From Bacillota bacterium (lineage in GTDB: Bacteria > Bacillota > Clostridia > Lachnospirales > Anaerotignaceae): DNA of 64,000 nt. Made by a program: the position numbers and the translations under genes. The stretch covers positions 1-64,000 of the forward strand of contig JAETUG010000003.1 in assembly GCA_021768705.1 (NCBI GenBank), read 5' to 3'. Below are positions 44,173 through 53,200 of the stretch, in pieces (the first letter of the stretch is position 1; every line of letters begins with the position of its first letter). Below the pieces are notes generated by a model. That model did no database searches, was not told where the DNA came from, and was given only the letters and a program-made list of their open reading frames with translations.

Positions 44173-44594
44173 AACAGAAACGAAACATCAATTTTGGATT
44201 ATTTATTTTAGGGGTGCTTTGTGTGATCGGGGCGTGCTTTTTGAAAGAAGAGTATTACGCAAATATGCTGCGCTCTGTCGGCATCGCATGGATCGTCAGC
44301 GGCGGCATACAGCTGAAGCAGTATCACTATTATTCCAAGCCGGAGCATCAGGCGGAGTATGAGGAAAAACAGGCGCAGCAGCGCATCAACTTGAAAGATG
44401 AGCGAAAAGTGATGCTGCGGCAGATGGCAGGGCACAAGTCCTATCAGATCATGTTTTTTGCCCTGCTGGCGGTTGATCTGCTGTTTGCCCTGCTGCGGGT
44501 AGAATGGTGGATCACGGGGATTCTGTTCCTGCTTTGGGTGGCGCAGTATGTCATGGGAGTTATGCTGTTTCGGTATTATGAGAAACGGCTGTAA
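44169..44594 (+). CDS. Small membrane protein paired with XRE regulator
   Basis: 141 residues. Four hydrophobic segments in two pairs (about 8-25, 35-48, 90-107, 113-133) separated by a basic cytoplasmic stretch (EEKQAQQRINLKDERKVML). Resembles the DUF2178-type partners of YozG-like regulators. Function unknown; may sense membrane state. Confidence 0.65.
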   Translation: MKQKRNINFGLFILGVLCVIGACFLKEEYYANMLRSVGIAWIVSGGIQLKQYHYYSKPEHQAEYEEKQAQQRINLKDERKVMLRQMAGHKSYQIMFFALLAVDLLFALLRVEWWITGILFLLWVAQYVMGVMLFRYYEKRL

Positions 44595-44605
44595 GAAAAT
44601 CAAAA

Positions 44606-44646
44606 CCGAAAGAAGTCTTGATAAAAAGATTTCTTTCGGTTTTTTA
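44606..44646 (+). terminator. Terminator (CGAAAGAAA family)
   Basis: CCGAAAGAAGTCTT pairs with AAGATTTCTTTCGG, followed by T6. Confidence 0.85.
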
Positions 44647-44689
44647 GCGAAGGTGGGGTTCTAAGTCCTCCCAGAAAAGAGAGGACTGC

Positions 44690-44908
44690 TTAAACTGTTT
44701 TATCCAGTGAGTGAAGGGAGGTGTGGATATCTTCACTGAGGGTTTCTGTTAATTCCAGCAATGCGTAAGCGGCTTGGGCACGCAAGGTGTTGTCAGGTAC
44801 ATCCCCTAGGGAAAGAGATTCCCAGAGGACAAAGGAGATGCCTTTTATTTTTTCCGAGAGAGAAAACAAATTGTCTAACTCCTGCAAAATTGTTTTATGA
44901 TCGTTCAT
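44690..44908 (-). CDS. Hypothetical small helical protein
   Basis: 72 residues, acidic, all-helical by appearance (TILQELDNLFSLSEKIKGIS, RAQAAYALLELTETLSEDIH). No family recognised. AAAGGAG precedes the ATG and a good promoter lies upstream (44970-44998), so it is probably real and expressed. It has no close partner on its strand. Confidence 0.6.
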   Translation of the reverse strand: MNDHKTILQELDNLFSLSEKIKGISFVLWESLSLGDVPDNTLRAQAAYALLELTETLSEDIHTSLHSLDKTV

Positions 44909-44969
44909 GGAAAAAACTCCTTTCGATATTTTTCTTGAAAGAAGTCACGTTTTCTGATAGGATAGATTT

Positions 44970-44998
44970 ATGTTAACATAATGTATCCACGAAGTCAA
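44970..44998 (-). promoter_or_regulatory. Sigma-A promoter of the small helical protein
   Basis: On the minus strand, TTGACT (44998-44993), 17-base spacer, TAACAT (44975-44970). The -10 lies inside a palindrome ATGTTAACAT. Confidence 0.65.
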
Positions 44999-45007
44999 GA
45001 AAAATAA

Positions 45008-45044
45008 AAAGGAACATTTCAAATAGTCGAAATGTTCCTTTTCA
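45008..45044 (-). terminator. Terminator of the copper operon
   Basis: AAGGAACATTTC pairs with GAAATGTTCCTT with T-runs on both sides, placed 40 bases after the copA stop. Confidence 0.85.
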
Positions 45045-45085
45045 ATATCTATGAATTTGATGCAAGGAAATCCGAAAAGAGAAAA

Positions 45086-45292
45086 TTACTGGATATCCAC
45101 TACCTCATATCCGGCATCTGTAACGACCTTTACCAGTTCATCATCGCTGACATCCTTTGTCAGGGTCACTTCCGCACATTTGCCTTCCAAAGAAACAGTG
45201 GCAGATACGCCGTCCATTTCATTCAAGGCTTTGTCCACTCTGCCTGTGCAGTGATTGCACATCATGCCTTCGATTTTCAGTACCTTTTTCAT
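45086..45292 (-). CDS. Possible internally initiated copper chaperone (CopZ) within copA
   Basis: In frame with copA, ATG at 45292 (residue 781) is preceded by a perfect AAGGAGG (45307-45301) with eight-base spacing. Translation from here would give a free 68-residue protein [15 protein letters not shown]..., exactly the size of stand-alone CopZ chaperones. The sequence shows the site; use of it is inference. It could also be the relic of a copZ gene fused to copA by loss of a stop codon. Confidence 0.5.
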   Translation of the reverse strand: MKKVLKIEGMMCNHCTGRVDKALNEMDGVSATVSLEGKCAEVTLTKDVSDDELVKVVTDAGYEVVDIQ

Positions 45293-47632
45293 TGTGATTT
45301 CCTCCTTATTTGGAATAGTATCTTTTTCTTTTATGCTTTCTGCCGCTTTTGCGGCATAGAGTTCTTGATGGGTGGGCTTGAACAACTTCAGCCGCAGGGC
45401 GTTGCCGACTACGAAAGCGGAGCTGAAGCTCATAGCCGCCGCCGCAAACATGGGATTCAGTTTCCAGCCCAGAACGGAGTAAAATACCCCTGCCGCCAAG
45501 GGAATACCGCAGACGTTATAGAAGAACGCCCAGAACAGGTTTTGCTTGATATTTTTGATGGTGGCGTGGCTCAGCTGTACGGCTGTGACCGCATCCAGCA
45601 GGTCGCTTTTCATCAAAACGATATCCGCTGATTCCATGGCAACGTCTGTGCCTGCGCCGATGGCGATGCCTACATCCGCTCGGGTCAGAGCAGGGGCATC
45701 ATTGATGCCGTCCCCGATCATGGCTACCTTTTTGCCGCTTTCCTGCAGGCGGCGCACTTCCATTTCCTTATCCTGAGGCAGAACCTCTGCAATGGCATGA
45801 ATGCCCAGCTGATTTGCGATGGCATCGGCAGTACGTTTATTATCCCCCGTCAGCATGACAACGTCAATGCCCATTTGATGAAAGGCGTCCACAGCGTTTT
45901 TGCTGGTGGTTTTCAGGGTATCCGCCAGACCCAGTACGCCTAATAACTTTTCGCCTTCCGCAAAAAACAGGGGAGTCTTGCCTTCTTTCGCAAGGGCTTC
46001 TGCTTTTTCCGCAAAGCCTTGGAGATCGATGCCCCGTTCCTGCATCAGTTTCAGATTGCCCCCCAGAATATGCTTACCGTCCACATCGGCTTCGATGCCT
46101 TGTCCTGCCGTTGCAGAAAGGTTTTCTGCATCGTATAGGGCAATGTCTTTTTCCTTGGCATAGCTGACCACAGCCTCCGCCAGAGGATGCTCTGACAGGG
46201 CTTCGATAGAAGCCGCCTTTTTTAAGAAGGGATTTCGTAAAACGCCGGGAGCAGGCAATACATCCGTCACTATGGGATGGCCTTCCGTCAGGGTTCCTGT
46301 TTTATCCAGAACGACAGTATCGATTTTATGGGCAATTTCCAGGCTTTCCGCAGATTTCACCAGAATGCCGTATTCTGCACCTTTTCCTGTCCCTACCATG
46401 ATAGCCGTAGGCGTTGCCAAACCCAGAGCGCAGGGGCAGGAGATGACAAGCACAGCAATGCCGATGGAAAGGGCAAAGGAGAAGGGCTGACCGACCAACA
46501 TCCACACGATGGTTGCGAGAATGGCAATGGTGATGACCACAGGCACGAAAATGCCGCTGACCGTATCCGCCAGCTTGGCGATAGGGGCCTTGGAAGCACC
46601 GGCTTCCTCTACCAGTGTGATGATCTGGGAAAGGGTGGTATCATTGCCCACACGGGTGGCTTCCATTTTGAAGAAGCCATTTTTATTCACCGTTGCACCA
46701 ATCACCGTATCGCCTACCTGTTTGTCCACGGGGATAGATTCCCCTGTGATGGCGCTTTCATCCACGGCAGAGAAGCCTTCGATCAGCTTCCCATCCACAG
46801 GGATGCTCTGCCCGGGGCGCACGATGATAGTATCCCCAACAATGACTTGGTCGATGGGGATTTCTTGTTCTACGCCTCCTCGCAATACGGTTGCCATTTT
46901 GGGGGCTAAGTCCATCAGCTTACTGATGGCTTCGGAGGTCTTACCCTTGGAGCGGGTCTCCATATATTTCCCCACGGTGATGAGGGTCAGGATCATAGCC
47001 GCCCCTTCCAGATACAGCTCCATGCCATAATGGTGAGCCATTTCCAGATCACCACGGCCCATGTGATAGGCCATGGCATAAATGGCAAAGAGGCTGTAGA
47101 GATAGGATGCGGCGGCACCCAGAGCTACCAGAGAGTCCATATTTGGCGCACGGTTCCAGAGGGCTTTGAACCCTACCATGAAAAATTTTTTGTTAATGAT
47201 GAGGACAGGCGTTGCCAGCAGCAGCTGGGTCAGGGCGAAAATCATGATATTTTCATTTCCCAGCAGAATGGCGGGCAAGGGGGCCCCCATCATGTGCCCC
47301 ATGGAAATATAAAACAGGGGGATGAGGAAGCAGAAGGAGGAGATCAGCCGTTTTTTCATAACAGCCATTTCCTCTAAGGCTACATTTTTGGGTGGTTCGG
47401 CGGCAGAAGATGCAGGATTGGCACCCTGCGGACTGGCACCGTAGCCGCCGCTTTCCACCGCCCTGATGATATCCTCCGTTTGCAGTGCCGTTTCATCATA
47501 TTCTACGACCATGCTGTTTTGCAACAGGTTGACATTGACCGCTTGGATGCCTTCCAGCTTTCCCACGGCTTTTTCCACATGGGCAGAACAGGCAGAGCAG
47601 GTCATCCCGGTCACGTCGAATTTCTGTTTCAC
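45086..47632 (-). CDS. copA: Copper-exporting P-type ATPase with C-terminal CopZ-like domain
   Basis: 848 residues. An N-terminal heavy-metal domain ([14 protein letters not shown]) is followed by the P1B ATPase core: TGES actuator loop, membrane metal site SCPCALG, phosphorylation motif [18 protein letters not shown], and [10 protein letters not shown]. The last 68 residues are a second heavy-metal domain ([10 protein letters not shown]) joined by a Lys/Glu-rich linker. It pumps Cu(I) out of the cell. Start GTG after GGAGGTG, 43 bases after csoR. A ribosome site inside the linker is described separately. Confidence 0.95.
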   Translation of the reverse strand: MKQKFDVTGMTCSACSAHVEKAVGKLEGIQAVNVNLLQNSMVVEYDETALQTEDIIRAVESGGYGASPQGANPASSAAEPPKNVALEEMAVMKKRLISSFCFLIPLFYISMGHMMGAPLPAILLGNENIMIFALTQLLLATPVLIINKKFFMVGFKALWNRAPNMDSLVALGAAASYLYSLFAIYAMAYHMGRGDLEMAHHYGMELYLEGAAMILTLITVGKYMETRSKGKTSEAISKLMDLAPKMATVLRGGVEQEIPIDQVIVGDTIIVRPGQSIPVDGKLIEGFSAVDESAITGESIPVDKQVGDTVIGATVNKNGFFKMEATRVGNDTTLSQIITLVEEAGASKAPIAKLADTVSGIFVPVVITIAILATIVWMLVGQPFSFALSIGIAVLVISCPCALGLATPTAIMVGTGKGAEYGILVKSAESLEIAHKIDTVVLDKTGTLTEGHPIVTDVLPAPGVLRNPFLKKAASIEALSEHPLAEAVVSYAKEKDIALYDAENLSATAGQGIEADVDGKHILGGNLKLMQERGIDLQGFAEKAEALAKEGKTPLFFAEGEKLLGVLGLADTLKTTSKNAVDAFHQMGIDVVMLTGDNKRTADAIANQLGIHAIAEVLPQDKEMEVRRLQESGKKVAMIGDGINDAPALTRADVGIAIGAGTDVAMESADIVLMKSDLLDAVTAVQLSHATIKNIKQNLFWAFFYNVCGIPLAAGVFYSVLGWKLNPMFAAAAMSFSSAFVVGNALRLKLFKPTHQELYAAKAAESIKEKDTIPNKEEITMKKVLKIEGMMCNHCTGRVDKALNEMDGVSATVSLEGKCAEVTLTKDVSDDELVKVVTDAGYEVVDIQ

Positions 47633-47675
47633 GTTGAGACACCTCCGATCGTTGATCTTGAAGCATAGTATTTGC

Positions 47676-47939
47676 TTATTTAAATACTTTACCCATAATT
47701 TCTATCAATTCATCAATTTTTTCATCTCTTTCCTGCTCGCTTTCTGCGTTTCTGACGCAGGTTTTCAAATGGGCGGAAAGCACTTCCTTATTTGCTTTAT
47801 TCAAAATTGCCATGGTTGCCATCAGCTGATGAGAAATATCGATACAATACCGATCTTCTTCGATCATGTTCAGAATTCCGTCAATCTGACCTCTGGCAGT
47901 TTTCAGCAGGTTTCCGACTTTTGTTTTGTCCGCTTGCAT
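47676..47939 (-). CDS. csoR: Copper-sensing repressor CsoR
   Basis: 87 residues, DUF156 family. The Cu(I) ligands Cys32 (RYCIDI), His57 and Cys61 (HLKTC) are all present, identifying a copper rather than formaldehyde or nickel sensor. I chose ATG 47939 after AAGGAGG; longer readings would run through the operator. It represses its own operon with copA, and copper releases it. Confidence 0.93.
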   Translation of the reverse strand: MQADKTKVGNLLKTARGQIDGILNMIEEDRYCIDISHQLMATMAILNKANKEVLSAHLKTCVRNAESEQERDEKIDELIEIMGKVFK

Positions 47940-47958
47940 TCCGATTTCCTCCTTCTTA

Positions 47959-48019
47959 TTACCCCACCCCTGGGGGGTGGTTATGAGGGAATTATATAGC
48001 GGCTTTTCCAAAAAGTCAA
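47959..48019 (-). promoter_or_regulatory. csoR-copA promoter and CsoR operator
   Basis: Minus strand: TTGACT (48019-48014), 17-base spacer, TATAAT (47996-47991). Immediately downstream, a G/C-rich palindrome (ACCCCACCCCTGGGGGG core, 47961-47977) with flanking TTA matches the known form of CsoR operators and covers the start point. Confidence 0.85.
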
Positions 48020-48097
48020 TAGACCTATTTGAGAAAAAATTCTTTTCTTTTGATTTTGCCTATGCTAGACTAAAGAAAAAAGAGAGGGGATAGAAAT

Positions 48098-48574
48098 ATG
48101 AAAGAAGCAAGACCCATGCGCCGCAAGGATAGACTGGTTTCCGAAGAACGGACCAGGGAAATAATCAAAAATGCAGAATACGGCACCCTGATGACTGCGG
48201 ATGGGGAAGGACAACCCTATGGGATTGCAGTGTCTCATGTGCTGGAGGGGGATAAGATCTATTTCCATTGTGCCCTGGAGGGCAGAAAGCTGGAGAATAT
48301 TCGCATAAATCCCAAGGTCTGCATGAGCTGCGTTTCCAATGCCTATGTGGATCAGGAGGCTTATACCCATCGCTATGAAAGTGCGGTGGCAGAGGGAAAA
48401 GCCGTTATCGTTGTGGACAGGGAAGAAAAGCTCCACGCTTTGCGGCTCATCTGTGGAAAATTTGCGCCCGGTTCTATCAAGGACACCGATGCGTATATCC
48501 TGCCGAAGATGGACAAGACTGGTGTTGTGCGTATGGATATAGAGACGTTGTCTGGAAAGGTAAATCAAAGATAA
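48098..48574 (+). CDS. Pyridoxamine 5'-phosphate oxidase-like flavoprotein (NimA-like)
   Basis: 158 residues, split-barrel flavin-binding fold. MRRKDRLVSEERTREIIKNAEYGTL, GQPYGIAVSHVLEGDKIYFH and GRKLENIRINPKVCMSCV are typical of the NimA/PNPOx-like family, sometimes linked to nitroimidazole reduction but mostly of unknown physiological role. ATG 48098 after GAGGGGA. Divergent from csoR with about 80 bases between the promoters. Confidence 0.85.
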   Translation: MKEARPMRRKDRLVSEERTREIIKNAEYGTLMTADGEGQPYGIAVSHVLEGDKIYFHCALEGRKLENIRINPKVCMSCVSNAYVDQEAYTHRYESAVAEGKAVIVVDREEKLHALRLICGKFAPGSIKDTDAYILPKMDKTGVVRMDIETLSGKVNQR

Positions 48575-48614
48575 TAGTCATAGAAAGAGAGAAGCGGTTC
48601 TTTTTCTGCAATCA

Positions 48615-48645
48615 AAAAGCCATCCCATTGGGATGGCTTTTGCTT
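48615..48645 (+). terminator. Terminator after the NimA-like gene
   Basis: AAAAGCCATCC-CATT-GGGATGGCTTTT, T-rich afterwards. Confidence 0.85.
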
Positions 48646-48675
48646 TGCCGTGGTTTTATTATTTTTATGTTTCGA

Positions 48676-49470
48676 TCAGCTCAAAACATATACTGTTACG
48701 TTTCGAACACCCCAGCCGTATGCTTCGCTCAGAGAGCTGTAGCAAACGTCTACACGGTTGCCTTTGATAGCGCCGCCGGTATCTGTGGCAGTTGCTGTGC
48801 CATAGCCGGGAATATAAACTTTAGAGCCCAGAGGGATGACCCTGGGGTCTACGGCGATGGTGCCATAGCCGGCCTTTGTGCCGGAAGCCGTAATGCCGGT
48901 GCAGCCTGCATCGTAAGGGGTATAAGCCGTTACCTTCGCATTGATGGCTTTGGAATATTTCATGCCGTTGATTGTATGGGCTGCGCCAACTTCAACGATT
49001 TTGTCCTGTGCTGCTGTTACCACTTTTTCTTCCACGAATTTTGTATCGATCAATTCGTTGCCATGGTAAATTTCTTTGCTGATGATGGTGGATACACCAT
49101 CTTTCCCTTCCTGAACCACTTTTGTTTCGCCGTATTCCATGTTGGCGTTTTCTCGTTCAACGGTTTTAAAGGGGACTGTTTTTGTGGAAGCCACTGTCTT
49201 TTCTGTAACAGATGTCAGAGACAGTGTCATCATTGCTTCGATGGGGTCGCTTTCCTTTGCGTCCTCCAGGATATAGTCTGTGTCGATGGTGTTTGCCAGA
49301 TCATTCAACAGTTCGCCTACGGTTTCCTTATCTGTGGAGACCATTCTGGGGGCACCGTCGATGTTGATGACTACAGATTGCATATTTGTTTTGCTGTAAG
49401 CAGATGCTGTTCCGCAGCCGATTACCAATATAAATACTACGATAGCAAATACTCTAAGATGTGTTTTCAT
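48676..49470 (-). CDS. Secreted 3D-domain protein with DUF348/G5-like region
   Basis: 264 residues. Signal peptide about 1-25 (VFAIVVFILVIGCGTASA), a ubiquitin-like DUF348 repeat (VVINIDGAPRMVSTDKETVGELL), a G5-like segment (TVPFKTVEREN), and a C-terminal 3D domain with the three Asp motifs (AYTPYDAGCTG, IAVDPRVIPLGSKVYIPGYG, TDTGGAIKGNRVDV). This YabE-like build is found in wall-remodelling enzymes of spore formers. RBS AAGGAGG. A long structured leader precedes it. Confidence 0.9.
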   Translation of the reverse strand: MKTHLRVFAIVVFILVIGCGTASAYSKTNMQSVVINIDGAPRMVSTDKETVGELLNDLANTIDTDYILEDAKESDPIEAMMTLSLTSVTEKTVASTKTVPFKTVERENANMEYGETKVVQEGKDGVSTIISKEIYHGNELIDTKFVEEKVVTAAQDKIVEVGAAHTINGMKYSKAINAKVTAYTPYDAGCTGITASGTKAGYGTIAVDPRVIPLGSKVYIPGYGTATATDTGGAIKGNRVDVCYSSLSEAYGWGVRNVTVYVLS

Positions 49471-49560
49471 TTTTTCCTCCTTGAACGAGCCGTACTGCCG
49501 TTTTTGTGGGAATGGCAGGGGATGTCGCTCCTGTTAGTAATAGATGATAGACATTAGATT

Positions 49561-49636
49561 TTATGCCTTTCTCCCGTCCTTGAATGGGGGACGGTCGCAG
49601 TCGTATTTACACGGGGAGTCGTCACTTTCCGCATAA
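49561..49636 (-). ncRNA. Candidate structured leader RNA of the 3D-domain gene
   Basis: In the minus-strand transcript, TTATGC (49636-49631) pairs with GCATAA (49566-49561), closing a region with at least two internal stems: CGT-GTAAAT-ACG and CCGTCC-N9-GGACGG. An alternative CTCCC/GGGAG pairing exists. It is not the ydaO-type c-di-AMP riboswitch, which I looked for because such genes often carry one. Class unknown. Confidence 0.4.
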
Positions 49637-49714
49637 TGTTTACGCCTTCTTTTTTTGACTGCAAAAGAAAAGACATATCATTTCTGATATATCTTTATGC
49701 TTTGTACAGTGAAT

Positions 49715-49743
49715 ATATTAACACATTTGTAACAATTACGCAA
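49715..49743 (-). promoter_or_regulatory. Promoter of the 3D-domain gene
   Basis: Minus strand TTGCGT (49743-49738), 17-base spacer, TAATAT (49720-49715), placing the start point about 240 bases before the gene. Confidence 0.6.
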
Positions 49744-49812
49744 CCTTTTTTAAAATATTTAACGGAATCCCTTAAAAAATATGGCAATAAAATGAAATGA
49801 TTTTACAACAGA

Positions 49813-49857
49813 AAAACCCGGAAAGCCTTGATTTTATAGGACTTTCCTGGTTTTGGA
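49813..49857 (-). terminator. Terminator of the metG-tatD operon
   Basis: AAACC-GGAAAG pairs with CTTTCC-GGTTT with one mismatch on each side, flanked by an A/T-rich run. Confidence 0.65.
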
Positions 49858-49893
49858 CTGCTTTTTAAAAGTTAGAAAAAATTTCTGGAATTT

Positions 49894-50658
49894 TTATTTG
49901 AAAAACAGAGATTTTGCGTTGCTTTCTGTGATTTTTGCAACATCTTCAGGTGTCATATTTTTGATCTCTGCGATTTTTTCCACGATGTATTTCAGATTGG
50001 TAGAGTCGTTTCGTTTGCCCCTGTTGGGGTTGGGTGCCAGATAAGGGCAGTCCGTTTCGATGAGGATGCTTTCAATGGGGATTGCTTCCACTGTCTCCAC
50101 CAGTTTTTTTGCATTGGAGAAGGTGACCACACCGCCAACGCCGATATGGAAGCCCATTTTCACATAATCCTGTGCCATTTGGGCAGAACCGGAATAGCAG
50201 TGAATGGAGCCACGGCGGACATTGGTGGACTGGATGATATCGAACGTTTCCTGAGAAGCCTCTCTGGAATGGATGATAACAGGTTTGTTCACTTCTTCCG
50301 CCAGACGCAGCTGCTGCCTGAACCAGAACCGCTGCAATTCTCTGGGGTGGGTGTCATAGTAGTAATCCAGACCGATCTCCCCGATGGCAACGACCTTGGG
50401 GTGTTCGCTGAGCTTTTTCAGCTTGGCAATGGTCTGGGAGGACATATCGTAGAGTTCATGGGGGTGTACGCCGACGGCAGCGTAGATATAGTCATATCGA
50501 TCCGCCAGACGGATGCTCATTTCAGAGCTTTTCACATCGCAGCCGATATTGATGACATGATTGACCCCGGAAGCAGGGAGAAGCTCCCCCAGGAGCTCCT
50601 CTCTATCTTCTCTGAATCTCTTATCGTCGTAATGGGCGTGGGATTCAAAATATTTCAT
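49894..50658 (-). CDS. tatD: TatD-family metal-dependent hydrolase
   Basis: 254 residues, amidohydrolase barrel. The metal ligands appear in ESHAHYDD, AIGEIGLDYYYD, IIHSREA, SIHCYSGS and LIETDCPYLAP. TatD-type enzymes are 3'-5' DNA/RNA exonucleases and may also act on D-aminoacyl groups. The ATG overlaps the metG stop (TAATG), so the two are translationally coupled, the usual order in Firmicutes. Confidence 0.94.
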   Translation of the reverse strand: MKYFESHAHYDDKRFREDREELLGELLPASGVNHVINIGCDVKSSEMSIRLADRYDYIYAAVGVHPHELYDMSSQTIAKLKKLSEHPKVVAIGEIGLDYYYDTHPRELQRFWFRQQLRLAEEVNKPVIIHSREASQETFDIIQSTNVRRGSIHCYSGSAQMAQDYVKMGFHIGVGGVVTFSNAKKLVETVEAIPIESILIETDCPYLAPNPNRGKRNDSTNLKYIVEKIAEIKNMTPEDVAKITESNAKSLFFK

Positions 50659-52646
50659 TAGCTGATTGCGCTGCCGCTTTCAAAGTCTTTATCATCTGTA
50701 GTCAGGATAGACAGTTTGCCGTCGCTGTCCTCTGCACACAGGATCATGCCGTAGCTCATTTCGCCCATCATTTTTCTGGGTTTCAGGTTGTAAGCAACGA
50801 CAACACGTTTGCCTACCAGTTCGCCGGGAGCGTATGTGCCTTTGATGCCGGAGAAGATGACTCTTTCTTCGTCACCGAATTTTACGATATTCCGCAGCAG
50901 CTTTTTAGATTTGGGCACTTCATTGCTTTCGATGACTTCGCCCACCTTCAGCTGTACCTTGCAGAAATCGTCGATGGTGATCTCTGCGGGATATTCGGGT
51001 TCTTCATGGGCAGGTGCTTCTTCCTTCTTAGGTTCTTCCTTCTTCTGGTTTGCGATGGAAGTAGCCTGAGAAGCCTTGATGGCAGCTTCCAGTTCAGCCA
51101 GTTCCTTCTTCATATCGATACGAGGGAAGAGGGTTTCGCCTTTCTGAACAGCCAGTTCTGCAGGCAGCAGACCCCATGTCTTTGTGCTTTCCCATTCTTT
51201 CAGTTCGTCGGCTGTGATATTCAGCTGTGCCCAGATCTTCGCAGGTGTCAGAGGCATGAAAGGCTGGATCAGGATGGAGATGATACGGATGCTTTCCGCA
51301 ACATTGTACAGAGCGTTTGCCAGTTCTGCTTTCTTTGCTTCATCCTTGCACAGTACCCAAGGCTGTGTTTCGTCAATATATTTATTGGTACGACGGATCA
51401 AGTTCCAGATCTCGATGAGGGCATCGGAGAAGAGCATGTTATCCATCTTTTCTTCTACTTTGGGGACGGTAGCCGCTGCCATTGCCTGCAGGTCTGCATC
51501 AAATTCTGTTGCAGTTCTGTCTGCGGGCAGTTTGCCGCCGAAATATTTTTCGATCATGCCGACCGTTCTGGAAACCAGGTTGCCCAGGTCGTTTGCCAGG
51601 TCGGAATTGATGCGCTGGATCAGTGCTTCGTTTGTGAAATTGCCGTCCTGACCGAAAGCGATTTCTCTCAGCAGGAAGTAACGGATGGCGTCTACGCCGT
51701 ATTTATTTACCAGTACAACGGGGTCAACAACGTTACCTACGGATTTGGACATTTTGCCGCCGTTGATAACCAGCCAGCCGTGGCCGAATACCTTTTTGGG
51801 CAGAGGCATATTCAGTGCCATCAGCATTGCAGGCCAGATGATGGCATGGAAACGAACGATTTCCTTACCAACAACGTGAACATCTGCGGGCCAGTATTTC
51901 TGATAGTCTGCATCGTTTTCTGTGCCCCAGCCCATAGCTGTGATATAGTTGGACAGCGCATCGATCCAAACGTATACGATATGACCGGGGTCGAATTCTA
52001 CAGGTACGCCCCATTTAAAGGAGGTACGGGAAACAGCCAGATCTTCCAGACCGGGTTTCAGGAAGTTTGCGATCATTTCGTTCTGGCGTGTGTTGGGCTG
52101 CAGGAATTCGGGATTTTCTTCATAATATTTGATGATTCTGTCGCCGTATTTGGAAAGACGGAAGAAGTAGCTTTCTTCCTTCAGCAGTTCTACGTCACGG
52201 CCGCAGTCGGGGCATTTGCCATCCTTCAGCTGTGTTTCTGTGAAGAAGGATTCGCAGGGAGTGCAATACCAGCCTTCGTAGGAGGATTTGTAAATATCGC
52301 CCTGATCGTAAAGCTGTTTGAAGATTTTCTGTACACCTTTTACATGGTAGTCGTCTGTGGTACGGATGAATCTGTCATAGGAAATTTCCATCAGCTTCCA
52401 CAGGTCTTTGATGCCTGCAACGACTTTATCTGTGTACTGTTTGGGTGTCATGCCCTGACTGTTGGCAATCCGTTCGATCTTCTGACCGTGTTCGTCTGTA
52501 CCTGTCAGGAACATAACGTCATAGCCCCGCAATCTTTTGTAACGCGCCATTGTGTCTGTCGCTACTGTGCAGTAGGAATGACCAATGTGCAGTTTATCAC
52601 TGGGATAATAAATGGGTGTGGTGATGTAGAATTTTTCTTTAGCCAC
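50658..52646 (-). CDS. metG: Methionyl-tRNA synthetase
   Basis: 662 residues. Class I motifs HIGHSYC and KMSKSVGN, a single zinc knuckle pair (CTPCES..., CPDCG), an anticodon-binding helical domain, and a C-terminal EMAP/Trbp111-like tRNA-binding domain after a Lys/Glu-rich linker (QLKVGEVIESNEVPKSKKLL). Start is GTG 52646 (VAKEKFYITTPI), six bases after AAAGGAGAG; earlier in-frame codons add unconserved residues. Controlled by the T-box upstream. Confidence 0.95.
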   Translation of the reverse strand: MAKEKFYITTPIYYPSDKLHIGHSYCTVATDTMARYKRLRGYDVMFLTGTDEHGQKIERIANSQGMTPKQYTDKVVAGIKDLWKLMEISYDRFIRTTDDYHVKGVQKIFKQLYDQGDIYKSSYEGWYCTPCESFFTETQLKDGKCPDCGRDVELLKEESYFFRLSKYGDRIIKYYEENPEFLQPNTRQNEMIANFLKPGLEDLAVSRTSFKWGVPVEFDPGHIVYVWIDALSNYITAMGWGTENDADYQKYWPADVHVVGKEIVRFHAIIWPAMLMALNMPLPKKVFGHGWLVINGGKMSKSVGNVVDPVVLVNKYGVDAIRYFLLREIAFGQDGNFTNEALIQRINSDLANDLGNLVSRTVGMIEKYFGGKLPADRTATEFDADLQAMAAATVPKVEEKMDNMLFSDALIEIWNLIRRTNKYIDETQPWVLCKDEAKKAELANALYNVAESIRIISILIQPFMPLTPAKIWAQLNITADELKEWESTKTWGLLPAELAVQKGETLFPRIDMKKELAELEAAIKASQATSIANQKKEEPKKEEAPAHEEPEYPAEITIDDFCKVQLKVGEVIESNEVPKSKKLLRNIVKFGDEERVIFSGIKGTYAPGELVGKRVVVAYNLKPRKMMGEMSYGMILCAEDSDGKLSILTTDDKDFESGSAIS

Positions 52647-52822
52647 AAATATCTCTCCTTTTTGATTATAGTTTAGGTAAATATATAGGTAAACCATTCA
52701 TAATGTACACATTATAAATGTATTTGCTCCGCAAATCACCTTCATACAAGACTTCACCTGCATCTTTGCAGGTGAAAGCAGTGTAAGGCTTTAATGAAAA
52801 TGGTTTTGCTGCGCTTTGCAAC

Positions 52823-53085
52823 AAAAAACCGCCCTTTCTGAACGAAAGGACGGACATATTTGCCGTGTTACCACCTTACTTTGTTTTTTCCTCGCGGAAA
52901 GAACCTCAGCGGGTATGAAACCCAAACGCAATAACGGGCGAACCCGTCGCAGCCTAACGTCTGTCTGGGCAGACGGTCGGGGCGAAGCTCCAAGGCCATC
53001 TTCGGTGATTCTTCTGCGCCCCTTTCCAGCTGCCGGGGCTCTCTGTCAGCAGAAGGAGATCACGTACTCTCCTTTTCAAAGCTGT
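52823..53085 (-). promoter_or_regulatory. Methionine T-box riboswitch
   Basis: Minus-strand leader of metG. The conserved T-box AAGGTGGTAACACGG lies at 52880-52864, the AGAGAG and GGAGAGTA elements of stem I are present near 53043 and 53070, and the specifier ATG is at 52999-52997 in the context GAAGATGGCC. A terminator (CCGTCC-TTTC / GAAA-GGGCGG plus T6) at 52853-52823 competes with the antiterminator. Uncharged tRNA-Met should allow read-through. Confidence 0.9.
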
Positions 53086-53102
53086 TTGTCCTAATAAAAA
53101 TC

Positions 53103-53132
53103 ATTCTACTATATTTCCCGCTTTTCTGTCAA
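53103..53132 (-). promoter_or_regulatory. Promoter of the T-box-metG operon
   Basis: Minus strand TTGACA (53132-53127), 18-base spacer, TAGAAT (53108-53103). The -35 lies in a 59-base segment duplicated at 53798-53856. Confidence 0.75.
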
Positions 53133-53180
53133 TGGATACAGGGGAAAAAGCAGGGATTTCTCATAAAGGTTTTCGGCTTT
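53122..53180. repeat. 59-base direct repeat, copy A
   Basis: Matches 53798-53856 at 52 of 59 positions (TTTTCTGTCAATGGATACAG is identical). Copies A and B bracket the two tiny divergent genes. Confidence 0.8.
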
Positions 53181-53200
53181 ATACTTCGCTTCCCATAGAT

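Noticed and set aside
49471-49740. ydaO-type c-di-AMP riboswitch before the 3D-domain gene
   Set aside because: I looked for its conserved GGAGAAC, CCGAATCC and GGGGTTAATCC elements and did not find them.
50809-52676. Long plus-strand open frames opposite metG
   Set aside because: Shadow of metG codon usage; composition (many Cys, Phe, Val) and lack of family motifs argue against a gene.
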